A DNA stretch of 64,000 nt from Chloroflexota bacterium (GTDB lineage: Bacteria; Chloroflexota; Dormibacteria; Dormibacterales; Dormibacteraceae). Location of the stretch: NCBI GenBank assembly GCA_005882135.1, contig VBDR01000036.1:21519-85518 (forward strand), given 5' to 3'. Shown one piece after another: positions 20,839 through 29,711 of the stretch. The notes beneath the pieces were generated by a model. The model saw only the letters and a list, made by a program, of their open reading frames with translations. It did not search any database and was not told where the DNA came from. Position 1 is the stretch's first letter, and every line of letters starts with the position of its first letter. A program made the translations under genes and the position numbers.

Positions 20839-21192
20839 GTGGCTAAACGAACCGCTTCGGCAAAGAAGCAGGCTCGCGCGGGCGCGCGGCGCGCGACCCG
20901 AAACCGGGGAACCCGCTCCGAGGTCAAGACCCTGATCGTCAAGGCCCGGCGCTCGTTGGGTGAGACCTCGGGCGACGAGTCCGAACGCGCGGCCACCATG
21001 GTCGAAGCGCTGCGCGCGCTCGACCGCGCCGCCGCCAAAGGCGTCCTTCACCCGAACAACTCCGCCCGGCGCAAGTCGCGCTTGGCCCGGCAGCTGGCGA
21101 AGCTGGCGGTCGCGGGCCCGGCTCCCGCCAAGGCCAAGAAGGGCGGTGCCGCGGCCAGGCCAACCCCCGCTCCTGCCGCCAAGAAGAGGTAG
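20839..21192 (+). CDS. rpsT: 30S ribosomal protein bS20
   Basis: 117 residues. The N-terminus MAKRTASAKKQARAGARRATRNRGTRSEVKTLI and GVLHPNNSARRKSRLARQL are the bS20 signatures. It binds 16S rRNA in the body of the small subunit. The C-terminal 25 residues are an Ala/Pro/Lys-rich tail (AAARPTPAPAAKKR) beyond the usual 88-residue length, as in some high-GC lineages. Start GTG 20839 with GAGG upstream. Its stop lies 3 nt from the convergent holA stop. Confidence 0.95.
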   Translation: MAKRTASAKKQARAGARRATRNRGTRSEVKTLIVKARRSLGETSGDESERAATMVEALRALDRAAAKGVLHPNNSARRKSRLARQLAKLAVAGPAPAKAKKGGAAARPTPAPAAKKR

Positions 21193-21195
21193 GTT

Positions 21196-22155
21196 TTAGA
21201 GCCGGGTCAGCAGGACATCCAGTCCGAGCTCGGCATCGACCTGGCCTGACTTGACCTCCCACTCGTAATCGCGGATCTGCTTCAGCGCCCGCTCCAGCCG
21301 GTCAGGGTTGGCCGATTGCGCGGCGTCAAATGCCTTATGAATCACGAAGCGATGTTCGGACATATCGTCCTGGACCTGCTGCAGTGATTCGCCTCGTTCC
21401 TGGCGGGCCTGGACCTCGAGGACCAGGGCGATGTGGCGGGCCATCCGATAGGCGACCGAGGTGGGCTGCAGCCCGCTCCGTGTGAGGTTGCGCGCGATCT
21501 CCAGCGCCTGGGCAGTCGGGCGCGGTAGCAGGTTGTCGGTGAGCCTGAAGATCTCGTCCTCGCGCCCGCCCGCAAGCAGCTCAGCGATCGCGTCCGGCGT
21601 GAGCTTGGCCCCCGACGCTTTGTATGCGGCGAGCTTGGTCAGCTCGGAGTCGACGATGCTGAGGTCCGGCGGAGAGACGCGGACCACCTGCGCCGCGACG
21701 GCGGGCGTCAATCCATGCTTCTCGACAGCGCGCTTGGCCGCCCACTCGCTGAGGGAGCGGCGGTTGAGGTGCTGCATCTCCTCGACCTTGCCGCCCGCGG
21801 CTGTGATTGCCTTCGCCAGCTTGTTGGCGGAGCTGATGCGCCCCGCGACGGTGACCAGGAGTCGCGTGGTAGGCGGAATCTCGGCCACCGCGGCGACCAG
21901 CCCCTCTGCCCGGTTGCCGGGGAGCATGCGCACGAAGACGACCCGGTATGGATCCAGGAACGGCGCCTGGAGGACTGCGTCCTGGAGCCGGGCGGGCGCC
22001 AGCCCCGCCCCGTCGAGCGTCTCCAGGCCGAAGTCCGAGACCAGCTCCTGGCGCCACGCGTCGAGCGTGGCCCGCGCCATCTCATCGACGAGGAAGCGTT
22101 CCTCGCCGTGAAGGAGAAGCGCGGTCGCGGCGGAGCGGCTCGTCGCTCGGGGCAT
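21196..22155 (-). CDS. holA: DNA polymerase III subunit delta
   Basis: 319 residues. HolA features: LLHGEERFLVDEMARATL at the N-terminus, LDPYRVVFVRMLP, TTRLLVTVAGRISSANKLAKAI, and the C-terminal collar domain with DNLLPRPTAQALEIARNL and DYEWEVKSGQVDAELGLDVLL. It opens the sliding clamp within the clamp loader. It follows comEC by 13 nt, the widespread comEA-comEC-holA arrangement, which strongly supports the call. Confidence 0.93.
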   Translation of the reverse strand: MPRATSRSAATALLLHGEERFLVDEMARATLDAWRQELVSDFGLETLDGAGLAPARLQDAVLQAPFLDPYRVVFVRMLPGNRAEGLVAAVAEIPPTTRLLVTVAGRISSANKLAKAITAAGGKVEEMQHLNRRSLSEWAAKRAVEKHGLTPAVAAQVVRVSPPDLSIVDSELTKLAAYKASGAKLTPDAIAELLAGGREDEIFRLTDNLLPRPTAQALEIARNLTRSGLQPTSVAYRMARHIALVLEVQARQERGESLQQVQDDMSEHRFVIHKAFDAAQSANPDRLERALKQIRDYEWEVKSGQVDAELGLDVLLTRL

Positions 22156-22168
22156 GGGTGGATCGTAC

Positions 22169-24382
22169 TTACAACGGCAAGGTGATCGTGCCCTCCTGGT
22201 CGGTCCGCAGGACGGTCGGCGGAAAGCTATTGGCGAGGCGGCCTGATGGGCGCGAGGCGATGAGCTGCGTGCTCGCGTTGATCGCGATGCGTTCGAGCTC
22301 CGGTGACAATCGGCTTCGCCCGCCCGCGGGCAAGAGGAGGTTGGAGCAAGCGCTCTTCAGCCGCGTCGCGGCGACGGTTTGCGCCTCGACATCGAGATCG
22401 CTGAAGTCGCAAAAACTCCGCCCGTCTGGGGCGACGGCGCGCACGGCGAGATAGGCGGCGCCGATCTGGTCGCCGGGCGCGCCTGGCTCGGGGGCGAGGA
22501 TCTCGAGCTTGAAACCCGCGAGGTGCATGGTGCGTCCCGCCGTGACCGTCTGGATGGAGGCGCCGCGCGCAGCCGCTTCAAATGCGGCCGTCCGCCAGGC
22601 GGAACCCGTGAGCTGAGCATGGGGCAGCATCAGCGTGTTCGCCGGGCGGTCGAAGCCTGCGAAGCCGCCGATGTGACCAAGACCGGGCGCGGTGATCAGG
22701 ATGGCGTCCAGCGTCGATTGCCATGGAGGGAGCTGGCTGCCCAGCTCATCTCTCAGCTTGGCCGGGCTCGGGCCCCCGTCGATGAGGATCGTGCCTTGCG
22801 GGCCGCGGAGCAATATCGCCTGGCCGTCGCCGACATTCATGACGACGGCCTGAGGCGGGGCGTTGGCCCATAAGGCAAGAGAGGTCAGCGCGATCGCCGC
22901 CGGAGCGAGCCCCGCGACGACAAGTCCGGCCTTCCGGCGATCGCCCGACGAGTGGGCCGCAGCGACGGCGGGTCCGAGCGCCGAGTAGTACGCGGCGCCC
23001 AGCCAGGTCGGAAACGTTGGAATCGTGATCGCCGCGGCCGGCACCCGCGCCAGCACGTAGCCGACCTGCTCGATGTAGGCGAGCAGGCCGGCGACGGGGA
23101 CAGCAGCCATACGGGCCAGGTCCAACGTGAATGAGAGGGCGCCGAGGACGAGGCCGCAGGCGACCAGCGCCGGAAGGATGGGCAGGGTAAGCGCATTCGC
23201 GATCGGCGCGACCGGCGAAAGGACGTGGAAGTCGGCGGCCATCATCGGCAGGGTTCCGACCTGGGCGGCGCAGGTGACCGCGAACGGCTCGCGCAGGACA
23301 TGCGGCAGGAAGGCGACTTGGCGGGCGATGGCTGGGGTCAGCAGGATGATCGCCGCGGTGCCGGCGAACGACAGCTGAAAACCGACGTCCCAAGCCAGCT
23401 CTGGGTGCCAGCCGAGCATGGCCGCCGCGGTCACCGCGAGCGAGGTCCAGACGTGAGATGGGCGGCCGAGGTGTGAGGCGGCGATGGCGAGGCCGCCCAT
23501 GGCCGAGGCGCGAACGGCGGCGGGGGTTGCGCCGCCGACCATCGCATACAGGGCGATGAGCGCCACCGCCGGCCAGGCGGCGTACCGGCCGAGCAAGGGG
23601 TTCAGCGCACCCTGGACGATGCGCGCAAACACCGCGACCTTGAGCCCGCTGAGCACGAGCAGGTGGATCAAGCCGGTGGCGATGAGGGCGTTCTGGAGCT
23701 CGGCCGGGATGCCCTGGCGAATTCCGAGCACGATCCCCAGCAGGACGGCCGCGTGCGGCGCCGGCAGCGCGGCGTTCACGTCGGTGATGTAGCGCGAGCG
23801 CAGCCAGGAAGGCAGCGCGCCGGGGCCGGCAGCACTGCTCGTGACATCGAAGCTGGAGGCCTGCAGCTCCAGGTAGACCTGGCGCTGGGACAGGTAAGCG
23901 CGCCGATCAAAGCCAGGTAGATCGCGCGGCAGTGTGAGCCTGCCGCTCGCGCGCATCAGGTCGCCATAGCCCGCCTGGGTCGGGCCGCGCCAGCGAACCA
24001 GGAGGTTGCCGACGCCGGCAAGCTTGGTCACGCCGACGACCAGGTTGTTCGGCTCGACGAGCACTTCGGCCCCGCCGGCCACCGAACGGCTGTCGTCAGC
24101 GACTCGCCCGGTCATGAGGACGGTGCTGCCCGCGACCGCGGCGGCGCGGAGCGGCACTGCAGGATCGACTGGCGGCAGCTCCGCCCGGCCGACCGCGAGC
24201 AGCGCGGCCACGACGGCGAGCGCGATCAGGGCTGGTCGCAGCAGGAATGCCAGCGCGAAGAAAGGCACGGCGGCAGCGATCGCAACCGCGCCGACAGCGG
24301 GTTGCTCGGGAAACATCACCACCGCCGTGGTGAGGGCCGCTGACCATGACAGGGCCATGACCAGCGCGGGGTAGCGGGTCAC
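22169..24382 (-). CDS. comEC: ComEC/Rec2 competence channel protein
   Basis: 737 residues. After three N-terminal membrane segments there is an OB-like DUF4131 region, then the competence core LLGIVLGIRQGIPAELQNALIATGLIHLLVLSGLKV with about eight further membrane segments (VGFQLSFAGTAAIILLTP). The C-terminal metallo-beta-lactamase-like domain begins MNVGDGQAILLRGPQGTILIDGGP. The expected metal motif THxHxDH is replaced by TAPGLGH, so the nuclease activity proposed for this domain is probably absent. ComEC passes single-stranded DNA across the membrane. GTG start overlaps the comEA stop as GTGA. Confidence 0.93.
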   Translation of the reverse strand: MTRYPALVMALSWSAALTTAVVMFPEQPAVGAVAIAAAVPFFALAFLLRPALIALAVVAALLAVGRAELPPVDPAVPLRAAAVAGSTVLMTGRVADDSRSVAGGAEVLVEPNNLVVGVTKLAGVGNLLVRWRGPTQAGYGDLMRASGRLTLPRDLPGFDRRAYLSQRQVYLELQASSFDVTSSAAGPGALPSWLRSRYITDVNAALPAPHAAVLLGIVLGIRQGIPAELQNALIATGLIHLLVLSGLKVAVFARIVQGALNPLLGRYAAWPAVALIALYAMVGGATPAAVRASAMGGLAIAASHLGRPSHVWTSLAVTAAAMLGWHPELAWDVGFQLSFAGTAAIILLTPAIARQVAFLPHVLREPFAVTCAAQVGTLPMMAADFHVLSPVAPIANALTLPILPALVACGLVLGALSFTLDLARMAAVPVAGLLAYIEQVGYVLARVPAAAITIPTFPTWLGAAYYSALGPAVAAAHSSGDRRKAGLVVAGLAPAAIALTSLALWANAPPQAVVMNVGDGQAILLRGPQGTILIDGGPSPAKLRDELGSQLPPWQSTLDAILITAPGLGHIGGFAGFDRPANTLMLPHAQLTGSAWRTAAFEAAARGASIQTVTAGRTMHLAGFKLEILAPEPGAPGDQIGAAYLAVRAVAPDGRSFCDFSDLDVEAQTVAATRLKSACSNLLLPAGGRSRLSPELERIAINASTQLIASRPSGRLANSFPPTVLRTDQEGTITLPL

Positions 24383-24954
24383 AGGGTCAGATAACGGCGC
24401 GCGACCAGGTAATCGGCCTCACTCATGCCCAGGATCTCGACGAGCTCGCGGGTGTTCTGAAAGCCGCCGAAGTTGGTGCGGTAGTCGATGCACTCCTCAG
24501 CGAAGGCCTGGGTGAATCCAGGCAGAGCCTCCAGCTCTTCGAGGGTCGACTGGTTGAGGCTGGTGCGGACGATCACGGTGCCGGACGATGTCTTGGCAAA
24601 CGGGACCTTGATCTGCTCGCCATCCTTGAGGCGGCCTGCCAGGTCGGGCAGCCGCGAGGAGTCGACGTCAGCGCTGAATCCGCCCGCGGCCGCGATGGCG
24701 TCGAAAACGCGATCGCCGCGCGGCAGGCGGTACAGACCGGGATTCTCCACCGCCCCGAGCACGTGCACCAGGAGTCCTGGCTCGGGCGGGACATCGAGGG
24801 CGGGGTTGTTGGCGGGAGCGGCCGGAGGGTTGGCTGCGGTGGCCGACACGTGATACACGTACGCGCCGACCGCGACGGCAAGACCAAGCGTGATCGGGGC
24901 GGCGAGGAGGACGAGCCTCTTCCAACCTGGCACCAGTCGAAGGCGAATCGGCAT
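24379..24954 (-). CDS. comEA: ComEA DNA-binding competence protein
   Basis: 191 residues. A single N-terminal membrane anchor (LVLLAAPITLGLAVAVGAYVY), a Pro/Ala linker, an SLBB domain (LLVHVLGAVENPGLYRLPRGDRVFDAIAAAGG) and a C-terminal helix-hairpin-helix (NQSTLEELEALPGFTQAFAEECIDYR). This is the Gram-positive ComEA layout: an anchored receptor that binds double-stranded DNA outside the cell and hands it to ComEC. It is the first gene of comEA-comEC-holA. Confidence 0.94.
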   Translation of the reverse strand: MPIRLRLVPGWKRLVLLAAPITLGLAVAVGAYVYHVSATAANPPAAPANNPALDVPPEPGLLVHVLGAVENPGLYRLPRGDRVFDAIAAAGGFSADVDSSRLPDLAGRLKDGEQIKVPFAKTSSGTVIVRTSLNQSTLEELEALPGFTQAFAEECIDYRTNFGGFQNTRELVEILGMSEADYLVARRYLTL

Positions 24955-25008
24955 GGCCCGAGCCTAGGGAGGGGAGCCGAACACGGGAACCCTGCCTGTA
25001 AAGAAGCA

Positions 25009-25082
25009 TGGTTCCCGGGGAAGGATTCGAACCTTCGGTCGAGGATCCAAAGTCCTCTGCCTTACCGCTTGGCCACCCGGGA
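25009..25082 (-). tRNA. tRNA-Gln (anticodon TTG)
   Basis: A full cloverleaf on the minus strand. Acceptor TCCCGGG/CCCGGGA, anticodon stem GAGGA/TCCTC around loop CTTTGGA giving anticodon TTG, T-stem GAAGG/CCTTC with loop TTCGAAT. Discriminator A is followed by a genomically encoded CCA. Confidence 0.96.
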
Positions 25083-25168
25083 GCGCGTCCACAAACACTA
25101 GCGCGGGCCCAGCGCATCATCCCGCGGCCGGTGTGACCTCAAACGGGTCTGCGTCGTTGGGTCTGGGG

Positions 25169-25582
25169 ATGAGAAATGCATTCCTCGCCGCTGCCGTGCT
25201 GATGCTGGCCACCGGCTGCGGCGCTTACCACTTTCCCGGTGCTGAATCGCCCTCGCCTACGGGGACGGTCAGCGGCACGGTGGTCGCGATTCCGTGCGCG
25301 CCGGTTGAGAAGGCGGGCCAGACCTGCTCCGGGCGGCCGGTCGCGAACCTGGAGCTCGATTACAGCCGCGGGCAATCCACGACCGCCCACACGGTCACCG
25401 ACGCGAAAGGCAACTATTCGATCGACCTGCCGGCCGGCACGTATGCCGTCAAGCCGATCACCTACATGCGCGTCATCAGCGGACCGATCAAGCTGACCGT
25501 GGGTGCAGGCACGAGCGCGGTGGCGAATTACGTGCTCGATTCCGGCATCCGGGTCCCCATCGCAACCCAGCCGAGCGCCTAG
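25169..25582 (+). CDS. putative lipoprotein with carboxypeptidase-regulatory-like beta-sandwich
   Basis: 137 residues from ATG 25169. A signal sequence MRNAFLAAAVLMLATGC ends in a possible lipobox, so the protein is probably lipid-anchored through Cys17. The rest has GTVVAIPC, NLELDYSRG, TVTDAKGNYSIDLPAGTYAVKP and a C-terminal hydrophobic strand, a pattern typical of carboxypeptidase-regulatory-like or transthyretin-like domains. These act as surface-exposed adhesion or structural modules; no enzyme is indicated. The longer ORF from GTG 25133 lacks a ribosome binding site. Confidence 0.7.
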   Translation: MRNAFLAAAVLMLATGCGAYHFPGAESPSPTGTVSGTVVAIPCAPVEKAGQTCSGRPVANLELDYSRGQSTTAHTVTDAKGNYSIDLPAGTYAVKPITYMRVISGPIKLTVGAGTSAVANYVLDSGIRVPIATQPSA

Positions 25583-25632
25583 TCGCCGCCTCTCTCGGTC
25601 GGACGTTTACGGCTAAGGTGCGCGAGCAAGCC

Positions 25633-28071
25633 ATGAAACCCACGGCGCCGCGTGCCACGTACCGCCTGCAGCTGTCGAAGGACTTCGACTTCGACGCCGC
25701 CACCGCTTGTGCGGACTACCTTGCCGCCCTCGGCGTCTCGCACGTCTACTGCTCACCGGTGCTCCAGGCGACCCCTGGCAGCGCTCACGGGTACGACGTC
25801 GTCGACCCGACGCAGATCAACGCCGGGCTGGGCGGCGAAGCAGGTTTCCGCCGGTTCGCCACGGCGATGCATCAGCGGTCGATCGAGGTGGTCGTCGACA
25901 TAGTGCCCAACCACATGGCGACGGCGGGCCGTGCGAATCCGTGGTGGTGGGACCTGCTGTCAAAGGGACGGGCGAGCCGCTTCGCCGGCTACTTCGACAT
26001 CGACTGGCACCCAGCGACGTCGACACTGAAGGACAAAGTCCTCCTGGGTGTGCTCGGCGACCGCTACGGACATGAGCTCGAAAAGGGCGCGCTGACGCTG
26101 GAGCGTCAGGGCTCGGAGCTTGTCGTGCGCTATCACGACCAGGTCTTCCCGATCTCCGCCGAAACGACTGACGGCATGGATGTCAACGGCGTCGAGGTCA
26201 CACAGCACGATCCCGATGCATTCGATGGTCTGCTGGAACGCCAGCACTACCGGTTGGCCTACTGGCGCAGCGCCCAGGAGGAGCTGAACTACCGGCGCTT
26301 TTTCACCGTCGACACCCTGATCGGGCTTCGCGTCGAAAGGGAAGCCGTCTTCGAGGACAGCCACAGGCTGATCCTCGACCTCGTCCAGGCCGGCGCCATC
26401 TCGGGATTGCGGATCGACCACATCGACGGCCTTCGCGACCCGGCCGGGTACCTGCGACGGCTGCGAGCTGGCGCGCCTGACGCGTACATCGTGGTCGAGA
26501 AGATCCTGGGACCGGAAGAAGAGCTTGGGCGGCAGCTGCCCGTGCAGGGCACGACCGGCTATGACTTCATCGCCATGGTCGACAGCGTCTTCGTCGATCC
26601 CGGCAACGAGCCGTCGATGACTGCGCTCTACCACGCGTTCACCGGCGAGGCGCAGCCTTACTCCGAGGTGGTGCGCGCCTCCAAGCTGGAGATTTCGACC
26701 ACCGAGCTCGCCCCTGACTTCGAGCGGCTGACCGAGGTCCTGGTCGAGATCTGCGACTCGGACCGCCGGCACCGCGACCGCACGCGTCGCGAGCTTCTTG
26801 ACGCCCTGCACGAGATGGTGATCGGATTCAGGGTGTACCGGACGTACGTGACGCCCGCAGCGACGGCGAGCGAATCGGATCGGCGTGAGGTGGAGGCGGC
26901 CGTCGACGAGGCAGCGCGCCGCCGGCCGGACATCGATCCCGATCTTCTCAGCCTGATCCGCGACGTGGTGCTGATGGAGCGCCGCGGGGAGCGGGAAGCC
27001 GAGTTCGCGGCGCGCTTCCAGCAGCTGACGCCGGCCGTGATGGCGAAAGGCGTCGAAGACACGGCGTTCTACCGCTACCACCGGCTTGCGTCGCTGAATG
27101 AGGTCGGCGGTGATCCAGGGACGTTCGGCCGGCCCGTCGACGCGTTCCATGAGTGGTGTGCGCGCACCGCGAAGACGTGGCCGGACACCATGCTCACGCT
27201 TTCCACTCATGACACCAAGCGCAGCGGCGACGTGCGCGCGAGGCTGAACCTCCTCTCCGAGATCCCCGAGGAATGGGAGTCGGCGGTGCGCAGGTGGGCC
27301 GAGCACAACCACCGGTACCGCACCCAGGGCTACCCCGACCGCAATCTGGAATATCTCGCCTACCAGACACTGGTGAGCGCATGGCCGATTGACGGGGACC
27401 GCCTGACGCGGTTTCTTCAGAAGGCCGCGCGCGAGGCCAAAGTTCACACCTCGTGGATCAATCCCGTCGCCGCGTATGAGGATGGGGTCGCCCAGTTCGT
27501 CGCCGGAGTCACGTCGGACGCCGAGTTCAGAACCGATGTCGAATCGTTCCTCGGACGGCACCAGCTCGTCGCGCTGGGCCGGATCGCGTCGCTGGCGCAA
27601 ACCACATTGCTGCTGACCTGCCCGGGTGTGCCCGACATCTACCAGGGGTCGGAGCTGTGGACGTTGTCGCTCGTCGATCCCGACAATCGGCAATCGGTCG
27701 ATTTCGAAGCGCGGCAGAAGCTGCTCATCGAAAACGACTACGCGGCAGCCCCCAAGCTCTGGCTGCTCACGCGGCTCTTGCGCGAGCGCGCGCGGCGGCC
27801 TGAGCTTTTCGCGAGCCGGCATTACACGCCGTTGCACGCCGCCGGCGCGAAGGCGGGCCACGCGCTGGGGTTCGTGCGCGACGCGCTGCTGGTCCTGGTG
27901 CCCAGGTTGGTGGTCGGACTCGGTGGTGATTGGGGCGACACGAAGGTCGAACTGCCTGGCGGCCAGTGGAGAAGCCTGCTCACGGGATCGGTCGAAGAGG
28001 GCAGGCACGTGGTCGCGGTGAGCAGGCTCGTCGAGCAGTTTCCGGTCGCCGTCCTCGCGCGCGAGCCGTAG
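25633..28071 (+). CDS. treY: maltooligosyltrehalose synthase
   Basis: 812 residues of the GH13 TreY type. It turns the reducing-end bond of maltodextrins into a trehalose alpha,alpha-1,1 bond. PRATYRLQLSKDFDFDAATACADYLAALGVSHVYCSPVLQA is the diagnostic N-terminus. GLRIDHIDGLRDP holds the nucleophile Asp, YIVVEKILG the acid/base Glu, and STHDTKRSGDVRARL the third carboxylate. GVEDTAFYRYHRL and CPGVPDIYQGSELW are family-conserved. I use ATG 25633 rather than the GTG five codons earlier. It is the first gene of treY-treZ-glgX; its stop TAG shares its G with the GTG of treZ. Confidence 0.97.
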   Translation: MKPTAPRATYRLQLSKDFDFDAATACADYLAALGVSHVYCSPVLQATPGSAHGYDVVDPTQINAGLGGEAGFRRFATAMHQRSIEVVVDIVPNHMATAGRANPWWWDLLSKGRASRFAGYFDIDWHPATSTLKDKVLLGVLGDRYGHELEKGALTLERQGSELVVRYHDQVFPISAETTDGMDVNGVEVTQHDPDAFDGLLERQHYRLAYWRSAQEELNYRRFFTVDTLIGLRVEREAVFEDSHRLILDLVQAGAISGLRIDHIDGLRDPAGYLRRLRAGAPDAYIVVEKILGPEEELGRQLPVQGTTGYDFIAMVDSVFVDPGNEPSMTALYHAFTGEAQPYSEVVRASKLEISTTELAPDFERLTEVLVEICDSDRRHRDRTRRELLDALHEMVIGFRVYRTYVTPAATASESDRREVEAAVDEAARRRPDIDPDLLSLIRDVVLMERRGEREAEFAARFQQLTPAVMAKGVEDTAFYRYHRLASLNEVGGDPGTFGRPVDAFHEWCARTAKTWPDTMLTLSTHDTKRSGDVRARLNLLSEIPEEWESAVRRWAEHNHRYRTQGYPDRNLEYLAYQTLVSAWPIDGDRLTRFLQKAAREAKVHTSWINPVAAYEDGVAQFVAGVTSDAEFRTDVESFLGRHQLVALGRIASLAQTTLLLTCPGVPDIYQGSELWTLSLVDPDNRQSVDFEARQKLLIENDYAAAPKLWLLTRLLRERARRPELFASRHYTPLHAAGAKAGHALGFVRDALLVLVPRLVVGLGGDWGDTKVELPGGQWRSLLTGSVEEGRHVVAVSRLVEQFPVAVLAREP

Positions 28072-29711
28072 TGCACCGGTTCACCGTGTGGGCGCCGGAC
28101 CGACGGCGGGTCGACGTCGTCGCCGGCGGCCGTAGAACGCCGATGACCCGGATCGAAAGCGGTTGGTGGGAGGCGTCGGACCCTGACGCCCAAACAGGAT
28201 CCCGCTACGGTTTCTCGCTCGACGGCGGTGAGCCTCGGCCGGATCCGCGCTCGCCGTCGCAACCCGACGGGGTGCTCGGGCTCTCGCAGCTGGTCGACCA
28301 CAGCGCCTTTGCGTGGTCCGATTCGGCGTGGCGTGGCCGGCCGCTGGCGGGGTCGATCCTGTACGAGCTCCACATCGGCACGTTTTCGCCGCGGGGCACA
28401 TTCGATGGCGCGATCGAGCACATTCCACATCTAGTGGAGCTCGGCGTCGACACGGTCGAGCTGATGCCGGTGCCGGAGTTTTCGGGTGATCACGGTTGGG
28501 GTTACGACGGCGTCGATCTGTTCGCGCCACATCACGCCTATGGCGGGCCGGACGGGCTGAAGCGACTTGTCGACGCCTGCCACTCCAAGGGCTTGGCGGT
28601 GGTGCTGGATGTGGTCTACAACCATCTCGGCCCGGCGGGAAACTTCCTGCCCGAGTTCGGGCCTTACCTCAGCACCCGGCACCAGACGTTCTGGGGGCCA
28701 GCGCTCAACTTCGACGGCCCGGGCTCGGATGAGGTCCGTCGTTACGTGATCGACAACGTGTCGATGTGGGTACGCGATTACCATGTCGACGGCCTTCGTC
28801 TCGACGCCGTGCACGTGATCGCCGATCAGTCGCCCCTGCATATCCTCGAAGAGCTCAGCGCAGCCACCAAAGCGGTTGGAGCCCAGCTCCACCGTTCGAC
28901 GTTCGTGATCGCCGAATCCAATCTCAACGACCCGCGGCTGGTGCGGGCTCGGGATGCAGGCGGTTACGGCCTGGACGCGGCCTGGGCGGACGACTGGCAC
29001 CACTCGGTCCACGCCGCGCTCACCGGAGAGCGGGCCGGATTCTACGGAGACTTCGGGGCGCTGGCCCAGGTCGGCAAGGCTCTCCGCCAGGCGTGGGTGT
29101 TCGACGGCGTCTGGTCACCGCACCGAGGGCGCATGCGAGGTGGTGATCCTTCCGGGCTCGAGCCGCATGCCTTCGTGATCGCGGCCCAGAACCACGACCA
29201 GGTCGGCAACCGGGCGACCGGCGATCGGCTCGACGCGGGGTCGTTGAAGATCGCCTCCGCGCTGTTGCTCACATCGCCGTTCACGCCGCTGCTGTTCCAG
29301 GGCGAGGAATGGGCCGCGAGCACGCCCTTCCAGTACTTCACCGACCACCCCGACCCCGACCTGGGTCGAGCGGTATCCGAGGGCCGGCGGCGCGAGTTCG
29401 CCGCCTTCGGTTGGAGCCCGGAGAGCATCCCCGACCCGCAGGACCCCGCTACATTCGAGCGATCGAAACTCGACTGGAACGAGGTCCAGCAGCCCGGCCA
29501 CCGGGAGATGCTCGCCTGGTATCGGGAGCTGATCCAACTGCGGCGACGGCTGCCGCTGCCGCGTGGTCCGGTTGGCCAGGACGTCGAGGTGGCGGTGGAT
29601 GAACCGTCCCGGCGAGTGTCGTTCAGCCGCGACGGGGTCGCCGTGCACGTGGACCTCGGCAAGACGGATGGCGGCGTGACCATCGTCGAGACCGGGAGGT
29701 CCCTTGACTGA
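28071..29711 (+). CDS. treZ: maltooligosyltrehalose trehalohydrolase
   Basis: 546 residues. It releases trehalose from the product of TreY. A short N-terminal beta domain ([14 protein letters not shown]) precedes the GH13 barrel: [49 protein letters not shown] (nucleophile Asp), [13 protein letters not shown] (acid/base Glu) and [17 protein letters not shown] (third Asp). [20 protein letters not shown] is typical of TreZ. The start is GTG 28071; the longer ORF in the track overlaps treY antiframe. It overlaps glgX by 8 nt. Confidence 0.97.
   Translation: MHRFTVWAPDRRRVDVVAGGRRTPMTRIESGWWEASDPDAQTGSRYGFSLDGGEPRPDPRSPSQPDGVLGLSQLVDHSAFAWSDSAWRGRPLAGSILYELHIGTFSPRGTFDGAIEHIPHLVELGVDTVELMPVPEFSGDHGWGYDGVDLFAPHHAYGGPDGLKRLVDACHSKGLAVVLDVVYNHLGPAGNFLPEFGPYLSTRHQTFWGPALNFDGPGSDEVRRYVIDNVSMWVRDYHVDGLRLDAVHVIADQSPLHILEELSAATKAVGAQLHRSTFVIAESNLNDPRLVRARDAGGYGLDAAWADDWHHSVHAALTGERAGFYGDFGALAQVGKALRQAWVFDGVWSPHRGRMRGGDPSGLEPHAFVIAAQNHDQVGNRATGDRLDAGSLKIASALLLTSPFTPLLFQGEEWAASTPFQYFTDHPDPDLGRAVSEGRRREFAAFGWSPESIPDPQDPATFERSKLDWNEVQQPGHREMLAWYRELIQLRRRLPLPRGPVGQDVEVAVDEPSRRVSFSRDGVAVHVDLGKTDGGVTIVETGRSLD

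Noticed and set aside
25960-28008. 682-aa minus-strand ORF
   Set aside because: Fully antisense to treY, His/Arg/Asp-rich composition typical of GC-rich shadow frames.
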